A DNA stretch of 64,000 bases from Lactiplantibacillus plantarum (GTDB lineage: Bacteria; Bacillota; Bacilli; Lactobacillales; Lactobacillaceae), in NCBI RefSeq assembly GCF_014131735.1, contig NZ_CP039121.1, positions 3,162,001 through 3,226,000 on the forward strand, written 5' to 3'. The notes below the pieces were generated by a model. The model was not told the origin of the DNA, made no database searches, and was given only the letters and a program-made list of their open reading frames with translations. Positions within the stretch are counted from its first letter, which is position 1, and every line of letters begins with the position of its first letter. Shown in pieces: positions 26,296-33,830 of this stretch. A program made the position numbers and the translations under genes.

Positions 26296-27711
26296 TTACC
26301 AAAAGCCTAATAACTTGGTCCACAGCAAGCCCCCACCTAACCAGATGACGTTAAAAATAACCCCAATAATTGCACTCAATCGCCACCACTCCGCACTAGT
26401 CACATAGCCTGTACTTGACAATAATGCCGCGGGCCCGGCCGAGTACGGCGTCGTTGACAAGTTGATTGAACCAGCAAATGCCAATAGTAACGCCGCTAAA
26501 ACATGGGGAACACCGGCACCAATGGCGATGGATAAAAAGCCAGCATATAACGCCGAAATCTGTGTTGAAACACTCGGAAACATGTAATGTAAGTAAAAAT
26601 AAGCTAAAAACAGGATAATGAGCACGCTAATCCAGTTCATACCATTCAGTAAATGACCTAACGTTTTGGAAAACCATGGGAAAAAGCCTAGTGTCATTAG
26701 CTTCTTAGACATCATCATGATGATCGATAACCAGACTAAAATATTCCAAGCAAAATGTTCATTGAGCAAATCGTTAGTCGTTAACACGCCCGTAATCAGC
26801 AAAATAACAACTGCAATAAAACTTACTTCGGTCGCATCGATGCCAATTTTAGTCCCGATCAACCATAAAACAATCGCTAAAATAAAGGTAATTGACATAA
26901 TTTTTTCACTAGCTGTCATTTTTCCAAGTGCGGCCAAACGCGTCGTTGCCCAGCGGTGCGCGTCTGGCGTTTGTTTCACCTCAGGGGGATAGACTTTATA
27001 TAGTACCCATGGAATAATTAGTAGCGATAAAATACCTGGGACACAAGCAGCCATAAACCATTGCATCCAAGTTACCGTGATTCCCTGCATCTTAGCTAAA
27101 CCAATAGCCACCATGTTGCCAGCTAAACCGGTCAAAAACAAGCCTGATGTAATATTATTAACTTCATATTCATTAAAAACTAGAAATGAGCCTAATTTTC
27201 GCTGTGTGCCCTGTTTCGGATCAGATCCCATTTCACGAGAAAGATTATCAATAATGGGATACATAATCCCGTTGACCCGCGCATTATTGCTAGGAATACC
27301 AATCGCCAATACGGCATCAACAAAGGATAAGGCGTATGCTAAGCTCAGCGTGCGCTTGCCAAATAAACTGACAAACAGATAGGCGATCCGCTTGCCAAGT
27401 CCTGATTTAATAAAACCAGCAGCCATGAACATGCACATGGCAACCATCCACGCCGTCGAATTACCAAAACCAGTAGCGACTTCGTCCATCGTAAAAACAC
27501 CCGTTAACGTCGCAACAACAATCCCAATCAGCGTGACGGCCATCATCGGTAATGGCTTGGTAATACAAGCAATAATCGTTGCCACAAAAATTGCAAATAA
27601 GTGCCACGCCATAATACTAATTGCTACTGGTCGTAGTGGCGTAACTAGCCATAACCCAATTCCAAAAATTAGCGGTAACAGAAAGCCCTTCCATTTTATT
27701 TCACTCAACAT
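26296..27711 (-). CDS. Anion/dicarboxylate transporter, DASS (SLC13/CitT-like) family
   Basis: About 471 residues with a dozen hydrophobic segments. The first DASS half includes VDAVLAIGIPSNNARVNG, with the SNN signature for substrate and cation binding, and the second includes AFAGSINLSTTPYSAGPAAL, with the matching SNT-like element as LSTTPYSAG. It would exchange or import di- or tricarboxylates such as fumarate, malate or succinate. AGGAGGAA is placed for ATG 27711. The divergent flavoprotein reductase suggests that the imported dicarboxylate or enoate is the electron acceptor. Confidence 0.87.
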   Translation of the reverse strand: MLSEIKWKGFLLPLIFGIGLWLVTPLRPVAISIMAWHLFAIFVATIIACITKPLPMMAVTLIGIVVATLTGVFTMDEVATGFGNSTAWMVAMCMFMAAGFIKSGLGKRIAYLFVSLFGKRTLSLAYALSFVDAVLAIGIPSNNARVNGIMYPIIDNLSREMGSDPKQGTQRKLGSFLVFNEYEVNNITSGLFLTGLAGNMVAIGLAKMQGITVTWMQWFMAACVPGILSLLIIPWVLYKVYPPEVKQTPDAHRWATTRLAALGKMTASEKIMSITFILAIVLWLIGTKIGIDATEVSFIAVVILLITGVLTTNDLLNEHFAWNILVWLSIIMMMSKKLMTLGFFPWFSKTLGHLLNGMNWISVLIILFLAYFYLHYMFPSVSTQISALYAGFLSIAIGAGVPHVLAALLLAFAGSINLSTTPYSAGPAALLSSTGYVTSAEWWRLSAIIGVIFNVIWLGGGLLWTKLLGFW

Positions 27712-28176
27712 CTGCACTTCCTCCTAATCTTCATATAATTGTTAAGATTTTCACATATCTTGCCATTAACGGTTGTTTGCCGTTTTTCAATATCACCATA
27801 ACTTAATTTATAAGTCTGTCAATTTAAATTTAGTTGTAGTTGCTTGAGGTGTCGCAATAAAACCCGTTATATACAGCCTACAGGGACCTGTTTGCGATTA
27901 AAAATACCTGAAATTATCATAGCGACTAGTGCCTTTTATCGGACACTTTTATAAATAGAATTTATAAAAAGCTAAAATAAAGTTTGCCACTTGCTTAATT
28001 CTCACTAAAGTTTCGACAACCCGTCAAATTAATCACAGCTTGTTATCCTTGTCACAATAGCATTCTGTTGGCTTCGTTAAAATTAACGGTTGTTTTTTCT
28101 AGGTAACTATTTATATTGAAAGCGTAAACAATCCGTGTACTTATCCAACTAAAAAACTAATAAAGGAATGTTAATT
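27712..28176. promoter_or_regulatory. Divergent control region of transporter and reductase
   Basis: This AT-rich stretch of 465 bases holds no gene. TTTTATAAAT (27947-27956) and ATTTATAAAA (27960-27969) form a ten-base perfect dyad with a three-base gap that fits a LysR-type or similar regulator site. TGAAAGCGTAAACA (28117-28130) matches the CcpA cre consensus at 13 of 14 positions just upstream of the reductase gene. Confidence 0.65.
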
Positions 28177-30546
28177 ATGAAATATATTGCCTTGATTGGT
28201 ACGGCGGCACAACAGTCTTACAACCGTGAATTATTACAATTTATGAAGCATCATTTTAGTCAACGGGCTACCATTGACGTTAATGAAATTACAGGGATTC
28301 CCCTTTTTAATGAACCAACTCAAAATCATATCCCGGCGACCGTTCAAGCCTTAAATGATAAAATTAGCCAGGCCGATGGGGTGATCATCGGGGTACCCGA
28401 ATACGATCATGCCATTCCGGCCGCACTCAAGAACGTTATTGAATGGCTTTCTTACCAGCTCCACCCCTTTGCTAATAAACCGGTCATGTTAGTTGGTACT
28501 TCCCTTGGCGTACAGGGGACGTGCCGTGCTCAAGGTGACTTACGCAATATTCTCAATGCGCCCGGAGTTGATGCTCAGGTACTCCCTGGCAATGAATACA
28601 TGTTAAGCTACGCTGCTAAAGCCTTTGATCAGAATGGTCAAATGACCGATGCCCCTTCTATCAAGTTCTTGGAACGGTGCTTCGATAACTTTGAAAAATA
28701 CGTTAAGGCACTCAACGGCACGCCCGCGCTCAATGTGAACTGGCACGGTAACTACGACGTTATCGTTTTAGGCTTTGGTGGTGCCGGTGCTTCAGCGGCT
28801 CGTTTTGCTGCTGATAATGGTGCCCACGTACTAGTAGTTGATGCGGCACCATTTGGCCGTGAAGGTGGCAACACCCGCTACTCCGCCCAACACGTCGTTA
28901 CGGGTGAAAGCTTAGATAAACTAACCGCTTATTATCAAGCACTGGGCGCGCCATTCAGTACCCCTACTAAGACACTCAACGCCTATTTAAGCGGTATGAG
29001 TAAAATTCCAGCATATTTTGAAAAATATCTGGGGATTAAAGCCGTTAGTTGGAAACATGATATTAAACCCGGTGATGCCGTTGCCATCAAGAAAACCATG
29101 GCGGAATACCCAGAACTAGCCGGAAGTGATACGATTGACTTTGCCCTCGTTCACAAACGTGATAAAGACGCTGCATTATGGAAACTACTCCGGCAAAAAG
29201 TCCTTGAACGAGCTGACAATATTGACGTTTGGTTGGACTCACGGGCACAACATTTGATCCAAGATCCTAATACTAAAGTGATCCAAGGGGTCCAAATCAA
29301 ACGGGGCGAACGACTGCTTAATATCCATGCCAATAATGGCGTCGTTTTAGCTATGGGTGGTTTTGAAAACAATCCTGAGTTAAAGCAAACCTACTTGCAC
29401 AGTGATAATCTGACACCACTTGGGACGCTCTATAACCGCGGTGATGGTATCAAAATGGCTCAAGAAGTTGATGCCAAAATGTGGCACATGACCAATTATG
29501 AATCTCACGGTATCTTACCTGGAATCACCTTCAAAGAAGACGCCAATGAACGGGGCCGTCAAATTGAACACTGGCCTTTATTAAAGAACGGTAGTATTTT
29601 CGTTATCGCTGATGATGGGACACGCTACTTCCAAGAAGACGCTAAGCACCGTCACGGACACGTTTACACACATGGCTCTTGGCTAATCCCAATGAATAAT
29701 CAGCACCCCTACTTAATTTTTGATCAAACCCAGTACGATGCCTTCAAACAAGAAGAAAGTCAGGCTGGTCAGTTACCGTATCCGAAATTCATGACCAAAC
29801 TCGTTTCCGCGCCAACGATTGCACAATTGGCCGCCAAATTGGGAGTTCCTGCTAATAATCTACAACAGACGGTAACTGACTTTAATCACTACACAGAAGT
29901 GGGACGTGATTTTGAATTTGATCGTGATCCGCAAACGATGCGTCAACTGGACGATGGCCCTTACTATGCCATTGCTACGACCAATGACGTCCTCAACACG
30001 CAAGGGGGGCCACAACGCAATGAAAATGCCCAAATTCTCAACGTCAATGACGAACCTATTCCACACTTGTTCGGCGCTGGTGAATTAGGCGGTATCGTTG
30101 CAAACTGCTATCAAGGTGGTGGTAATTTAGCCGAATGTTTGATCTTTGGTAAGTTAGCCGGTGAAAACGCTGCTCGTCCAAAGGTAGATAGTGAATCTGT
30201 CACCGCCAACGAAGCCAACGGAATTAATGACCTTGTTGATGGCGAAACAGCATCTAATGTTAAACTGGCCGCTGATCAATATCTCGGCAGTTCTAATGCC
30301 GGGCTAGGTGGCAAAGTTATTGTGCGTGTGACTTACAACGACCATAAAATTCAAGCAGTCGATGTTATTCAACACCATGAAAGTGAAGATGTTGGTTTAA
30401 CCGCTATCGATCAAATTCCACAAGAAATTGTGGCAGCCAACTCCACTAGCGTTGACGCCGTTTCAGGTGCCTCTGCATCTAGCCGAGCTATTAAAGAAGC
30501 GGTCCAAAATGCGCTGAAACAAGTCAAAGATTCAGTCACGAATTAA
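28177..30546 (+). CDS. Three-domain flavoprotein reductase (FMN-reductase / FAD_binding_2 / FMN_bind)
   Basis: The 789-residue protein combines an N-terminal NADPH-dependent FMN reductase domain (about 1-175; VIIGVPEYDHAIPAALKN), a fumarate-reductase-type FAD domain (about 190-690; VIVLGFGGAGASAARFAADN, ending LFGAGELGGIVANCYQGGGN) and a C-terminal FMN_bind domain (about 710-789) with VDAVSGASASS, matching the ApbE flavinylation motif D-x-x-S-G-A-T/S at Ser766. Cytoplasmic NADH:fumarate, acrylate and cinnamate reductases have comparable domain sets. It probably reduces the double bond of fumarate or a related enoate for redox balance. AAAGGA favours ATG 28177 over 28168. No apbE gene is visible here. 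Confidence 0.88.
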   Translation: MKYIALIGTAAQQSYNRELLQFMKHHFSQRATIDVNEITGIPLFNEPTQNHIPATVQALNDKISQADGVIIGVPEYDHAIPAALKNVIEWLSYQLHPFANKPVMLVGTSLGVQGTCRAQGDLRNILNAPGVDAQVLPGNEYMLSYAAKAFDQNGQMTDAPSIKFLERCFDNFEKYVKALNGTPALNVNWHGNYDVIVLGFGGAGASAARFAADNGAHVLVVDAAPFGREGGNTRYSAQHVVTGESLDKLTAYYQALGAPFSTPTKTLNAYLSGMSKIPAYFEKYLGIKAVSWKHDIKPGDAVAIKKTMAEYPELAGSDTIDFALVHKRDKDAALWKLLRQKVLERADNIDVWLDSRAQHLIQDPNTKVIQGVQIKRGERLLNIHANNGVVLAMGGFENNPELKQTYLHSDNLTPLGTLYNRGDGIKMAQEVDAKMWHMTNYESHGILPGITFKEDANERGRQIEHWPLLKNGSIFVIADDGTRYFQEDAKHRHGHVYTHGSWLIPMNNQHPYLIFDQTQYDAFKQEESQAGQLPYPKFMTKLVSAPTIAQLAAKLGVPANNLQQTVTDFNHYTEVGRDFEFDRDPQTMRQLDDGPYYAIATTNDVLNTQGGPQRNENAQILNVNDEPIPHLFGAGELGGIVANCYQGGGNLAECLIFGKLAGENAARPKVDSESVTANEANGINDLVDGETASNVKLAADQYLGSSNAGLGGKVIVRVTYNDHKIQAVDVIQHHESEDVGLTAIDQIPQEIVAANSTSVDAVSGASASSRAIKEAVQNALKQVKDSVTN

Positions 30547-30575
30547 GCACAATTCAAAGCGAATATGTATTTGAG

Positions 30576-30610
30576 AACATCACGTAACTCACGAGTTGCG
30601 TGATGTTTTA
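30576..30610 (+). terminator. Terminator of the flavoprotein gene
   Basis: AACATCACG and CGTGATGTTTT, extended by an imperfect inner stem, lie about 30 bases after the stop codon. Confidence 0.75.
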
Positions 30611-30625
30611 GTGTCCCGTGGCGAA

Positions 30626-30641
30626 AGTTTCACGTGAAACA
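30626..30641. promoter_or_regulatory. parS: parS site 3 (one base off)
   Basis: AGTTTCACGTGAAACA contains the complete 14-base palindromic core GTTTCACGTGAAAC and differs from the other two sites only in its first base. Confidence 0.85.
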
Positions 30642-30712
30642 TTTTAGGACTTACGGTATTTGATTTCCAAATATAAGTTATGCAAGGTGCCTATCAAAAC
30701 AGACACCATCTA

Positions 30713-30741
30713 TTGCCAAAATCAACAACATCCGTTATACT
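30713..30741 (+). promoter_or_regulatory. Promoter of the FusB-like unit
   Basis: TTGCCA, a 17-base spacer and TATACT. Transcription should begin near 30748, giving a leader of about 145 bases before the FusB-like start. Confidence 0.8.
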
Positions 30742-30786
30742 GTTTATCGCTGTGGCTATAATCGGCCACAAATAAGGAGATGATTA

Positions 30787-30831
30787 ATGATGATGGCATC
30801 ATTATCTGTACGCAAAAGTGCTGCTCGTTAG
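30787..30831 (+). CDS. Leader peptide of the FusB-like gene, 14 aa
   Basis: A perfectly placed AAGGAG (30774-30779) and a seven-base spacer precede ATG-ATG-ATG, which opens the frame MMMASLSVRKSAAR and ends with TAG. The frame closes right before a set of mutually exclusive stems (see regulatory entry at 30814-30885). Length, position and strong translation signal fit a leader peptide of an antibiotic-type translational attenuator. The basic end RKSAAR is where a stalled ribosome would sit. Confidence 0.7.
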   Translation: MMMASLSVRKSAAR

Positions 30832-30885
30832 CGACACTTTTCGACAGAACCTTTCAGAGAAGTGTCTGGTTTGAATCTGAAAGGA
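30814..30885 (+). promoter_or_regulatory. Translational attenuator before the FusB-like gene
   Basis: Four segments can pair in two exclusive ways. OFF: AAAAGTG (30814-30820, inside the leader frame) with CACTTTT (30835-30841), and CCTTTCAGA (30850-30858) with TCTGAAAGG (30876-30884), which hides the Shine-Dalgarno AAAGGA of the main gene. ON: GACACTTTTC (30833-30842) with GAGAAGTGTC (30857-30866), ten pairs with one G-U, which breaks both OFF stems. A ribosome stalled near the end of the leader peptide covers the first segment and so favours ON. This is the logic of ermC-like attenuators. Confidence 0.7.
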
Positions 30886-30893
30886 ATTATATT

Positions 30894-31541
30894 ATGCAAC
30901 CGACAATTACCACCTATCAATACAGTTATATTACTCAGCAAGTCAATCAGTTAATTAGCGCCGAGCTCGCCGTAAACGATCTTCAAATTAGAGCCGTCGT
31001 ACGGGCACAAGCTATCGAGCGGATTACACCACTGCTTCCTAGTGACGATCCAATCACCGCTAATTTCTTGTCCCATTTGCAAACGGACCGGCTAACCCGT
31101 GCCAAGGCCCCTCAACTACTAGAAACGCTAATTCCGCTAATTATTCCGTTTCCATCCTTGACGACAAAGCAACTAAGCAAGTTGTTTCGCAAGGTCAAAA
31201 AGTTGAAGCAGCCTGTATGGTCACAATTAGCATTACACGAATTGACTTACCTAGGTTGGAATGATGGTGGTAACCAGAAAAAGTATTTAGTAATCCCGGA
31301 TCATGATCGTCTCATTGGTATCCAGGGAGATCTAGCACCACAAACAGTCAAGGGCGTCTGTGCCATTTGCCAAACAATTGGCAACGTCGCACTCTTTATG
31401 TCGACAACCAAGTCATCTGGTCTCGGACCTTACACGCGTAACGGCAATTACATTTGTCGTGACAGTAATCAGTGTAATCGACAATTGACCGACCCGCAGG
31501 CTTTAGCTGACTTTTTAGCAGTTGTCCGTCCAAAACGATAA
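30894..31541 (+). CDS. FusB/FusC-type EF-G-binding protein with treble-clef zinc domain
   Basis: The 215-residue protein has the two-part layout of FusB: an N-terminal helical bundle and a C-terminal zinc-binding domain with VCAICQTIGNVALFM, followed by GLGPYTRNGNYICRDSNQCN; the cysteines form the C-x2-C...C-x5-C set. FusB-type proteins bind EF-G and free ribosomes stalled by fusidic acid. AAAGGA is correctly spaced for ATG 30894 and is also the element hidden by the attenuator. The open frame continues 38 codons upstream, but that part overlaps the leader and has no start signal. The substrate could be an intrinsic EF-G rescue role and not drug resistance. Confidence 0.85.
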   Translation: MQPTITTYQYSYITQQVNQLISAELAVNDLQIRAVVRAQAIERITPLLPSDDPITANFLSHLQTDRLTRAKAPQLLETLIPLIIPFPSLTTKQLSKLFRKVKKLKQPVWSQLALHELTYLGWNDGGNQKKYLVIPDHDRLIGIQGDLAPQTVKGVCAICQTIGNVALFMSTTKSSGLGPYTRNGNYICRDSNQCNRQLTDPQALADFLAVVRPKR

Positions 31542-31555
31542 TTAAATAAAAATCA

Positions 31556-31597
31556 GGGCCACCAAGAACAGCTGCAACTGTCGTTCTTGGTGGCCCC
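31556..31597. terminator. Bidirectional terminator
   Basis: GGGCCACCAAGAAC (31556-31569) and GTTCTTGGTGGCCC (31583-31596) pair perfectly between convergent genes. Confidence 0.88.
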
Positions 31598-31607
31598 TTC
31601 ATTAATC

Positions 31608-31976
31608 TTATTCGGTGACACTAATACAATAAGCGCGTGTTGGCGAATCACTAACTTCAATTCGCAACAGTTGCGCCCCGTTGTCTCGCAATGTCTTATC
31701 AATCTTGGTAAACAAATACTCCGTGACATTTTCCACAGTTGGATTAACGGTTTTAAATTCAGGTAAGTCGTTCAAAAATTTACCTGACAATTCATCCAAC
31801 GCTTGATGCAAATTTTTTTCAATATCATAAAAAGCAACCATCGCATCAACCGTGTGCAATTCACAAACAATTTCCCACGTGTGCGTGTGCTTTTTTCCGG
31901 AGCCAGTTGCCCACCGCACCGCATGGCTAGCGTTGACATAGGACTTAATTTTGTACGTTCGTTGTTTAGTCGTCAT
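31608..31976 (-). CDS. 6-pyruvoyl-tetrahydropterin synthase / QueD-like paralogue
   Basis: The 122-residue protein has the T-fold of PTPS/QueD: His18 in YVNASHAVRW and the pair His33/His35 in KKHTHTWEIV would bind zinc as usual. The catalytic Cys expected a few residues before the H-x-H motif in QueD and PTPS (C-x3-HGH) is missing, replaced by GSGKK. A QueD function for queuosine is therefore uncertain; it may be an unstudied paralogue. No other queuosine gene is adjacent. Confidence 0.75.
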   Translation of the reverse strand: MTTKQRTYKIKSYVNASHAVRWATGSGKKHTHTWEIVCELHTVDAMVAFYDIEKNLHQALDELSGKFLNDLPEFKTVNPTVENVTEYLFTKIDKTLRDNGAQLLRIEVSDSPTRAYCISVTE

Positions 31977-32090
31977 TGCCCAGCCTCCCCTATCAGGTTC
32001 AAGTTACCCTCCATCTTAGATGAAACGGTGTCAGTTGGCAATAGTGTCTGCTGGTAAACAGCTGGTTTCTGCTGCAAAAGTGAGTCTAAA

Positions 32091-32741
32091 TTAGTTGATG
32101 ATGTGCAAGACTTGCGGCGTAGCAACTCGGTCAGTTCGAAATTGATTTAACGGTTTTTCAGGTTTCTCATAGCCTAAAGCAATCCCCATCGCCACTACTT
32201 TATCTGCAGGCATCCCGAGTGCGTTTCGTACAATGGCCGGATATTTAACCAGTTCATAAGATGGTACTGACTGTACTCCGCGAGCAGTTGCGGCTAACAT
32301 TAACGTCTGCGAAAAAGCGCCTAAATCATAGATTGACCAACTATTAGGGTTAGCGTCGAGCACGAGATAGGCAATCGCCGGTGCGCGATAAAGATTAGCA
32401 CGACTATCCCAATAAGTGGTCGGGTCTGAGTCGATCACGGGCCGAAAAGTTCCGACCCAGTGCCCCATATTTTGGCTAGAAAACGCCGAAAAATCACCCC
32501 GGTGTACTTTGGCGAGATCAGCGTCTTCCGTAATCCCTTGCTCAGCGGCAGTAGCATAGTGTTGCTTAATATTAGTTAGTGCGTGCCCCGTTGCAATATA
32601 GACTTGCCATGGTTGTGAATTACCCCACGAGGGGGTTTGCTGAGCATCTGTAACAATCGTTGTTAATAACTGTGGCTCAATAGGGTCGTCTTTAAAAGCC
32701 CGGACTGAATGCCGGGTGTGAATCGCTTTAATTGTTTCCAT
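32091..32741 (-). CDS. Nitroreductase family protein
   Basis: The 216-residue protein opens with the nitroreductase pattern AIHTRHSVRAFKDDPIEP, then PSWGNSQPWQVYIATG, and ends with the usual GIALGYEKPEKPLNQFRT loop. It should be FMN-bound and reduce nitro compounds or quinones with NAD(P)H. It resembles the BluB-unrelated NfnB-type enzymes and differs from the nitroreductase at 21305, which belongs to an operon. ATAGGAG precedes the start. Confidence 0.87.
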   Translation of the reverse strand: METIKAIHTRHSVRAFKDDPIEPQLLTTIVTDAQQTPSWGNSQPWQVYIATGHALTNIKQHYATAAEQGITEDADLAKVHRGDFSAFSSQNMGHWVGTFRPVIDSDPTTYWDSRANLYRAPAIAYLVLDANPNSWSIYDLGAFSQTLMLAATARGVQSVPSYELVKYPAIVRNALGMPADKVVAMGIALGYEKPEKPLNQFRTDRVATPQVLHIIN

Positions 32742-32869
32742 GAATTTTTAGCTCCTATATTTTAAATAGTGATGAACAAAGAGAATAAATATCATTATAA
32801 AAGATAGAACTATCTTTTTCAAGTGAGAAAGCTTGGCTAGCTAAGCGCATCGTCATAAACCAGTAAACT

Positions 32870-32918
32870 AAAAACGTGGTAATACCGAGCCATTCATGCT
32901 CAGTATTACCACGTTTTT
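32870..32918 (-). terminator. Terminator after the UDG-like gene
   Basis: AAAAACGTGGTAATAC and GTATTACCACGTTTTT form a perfect 16-base-pair stem, with a small inner GAGC/GCTC stem, about 70 bases downstream of the UDG-like stop. Confidence 0.88.
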
Positions 32919-32990
32919 AACCAAATCAGGCCCTTAAAAGTTACAGTCAACAAGCTATGAACACTGGCCTTAACAAGGCTGTCGTAGACC

Positions 32991-33623
32991 TTATTTTAAT
33001 GCAATCTGTACCCTTCGTTGAAGCTCTGGCACCACGGTCGCTTGGAACCATGGATTCTTCTTTTGCCAGCCATAATTTAGGGGCGATGGATGCACTAATG
33101 GGAAATAATCAGGCAAGTAATCCTGATAATTTTGAACCGTTGCAGTCAACGTCTTTTGCCGTGAACGTCCTAAATAAGCCTTAATTGCATATTGGCCCAC
33201 AAGTAACGTCAGTTGAACGTTAGGCATCATTGCTAGCAGCGGTTCATGCCATTTATCCATGAAGCCCTTGCGCGGTGGCAAGTCACCGCTTTTGCCCTTA
33301 CCAGGATAGTAGAAATCTAGTGGCATAACTGCAATGCGGTCACTTTGATAGAATTGCTCCCGCGTCACGCCCATCCAATCCCGAAGTCGGTCCCCGCTCG
33401 CATCATTGAAATACGTCTTGGTATTTTGGGCAATACGTCCCGGTGCCTGACTAATCACTAAAATAGTGGCTGTCGGTAACACATGAAATAATGGGTCCCA
33501 CCCCTTCGCCGTATATTCAGCGTTATCGGGATCAGCCTTGATAGCTTCAGTAATTTCTTTGATTGTTGTGATATAGATGCACCTGCGATTCGTTTTTAGT
33601 TTTAGTGACGATACTTTTCCCAT
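32991..33623 (-). CDS. Uracil-DNA glycosylase family protein
   Basis: The core of about 190 residues shows the family motifs ILVISQAPGRIAQ (near the water-activating loop), YFNDASGDRLRDWMGV and the C-terminal FPLVHPSPLNYG, which corresponds to the HPSPLS loop that inserts in DNA. It resembles the small single-domain members that process uracil or mismatched bases. The start is uncertain: the only in-frame ATG (33623) has no ribosome binding site, while AGGTG lies seven bases before the codon ATC at 33572, after which the sequence reads TTIKEITEAIKADP. An ATC start, or a mutated ATG, is possible. Confidence 0.8.
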   Translation of the reverse strand: MGKVSSLKLKTNRRCIYITTIKEITEAIKADPDNAEYTAKGWDPLFHVLPTATILVISQAPGRIAQNTKTYFNDASGDRLRDWMGVTREQFYQSDRIAVMPLDFYYPGKGKSGDLPPRKGFMDKWHEPLLAMMPNVQLTLLVGQYAIKAYLGRSRQKTLTATVQNYQDYLPDYFPLVHPSPLNYGWQKKNPWFQATVVPELQRRVQIALK

Positions 33624-33830
33624 GCCTGTTTGATTAAGCTCAGAATATATTCAATCTGAGTATCATCTTTTATAATTACTTCATAATCTCCAATGACCAG
33701 TGCTACTTTGTCTTATTCAATTTATAAAAATCCATATTAATGTTCATACTTATACTAGTATTTTACATCAATTAGTCATAGACACGAAGAAAAGTCCTAA
33801 CCATGTTATTGCCCTAGATTAAACACGACT
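33624..33830. other. AT-rich intergenic stretch
   Basis: No gene is seen. CTCAGA and TCTGAG at 33639-33660 form a short dyad, possibly part of the UDG-like promoter. Confidence 0.4.
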
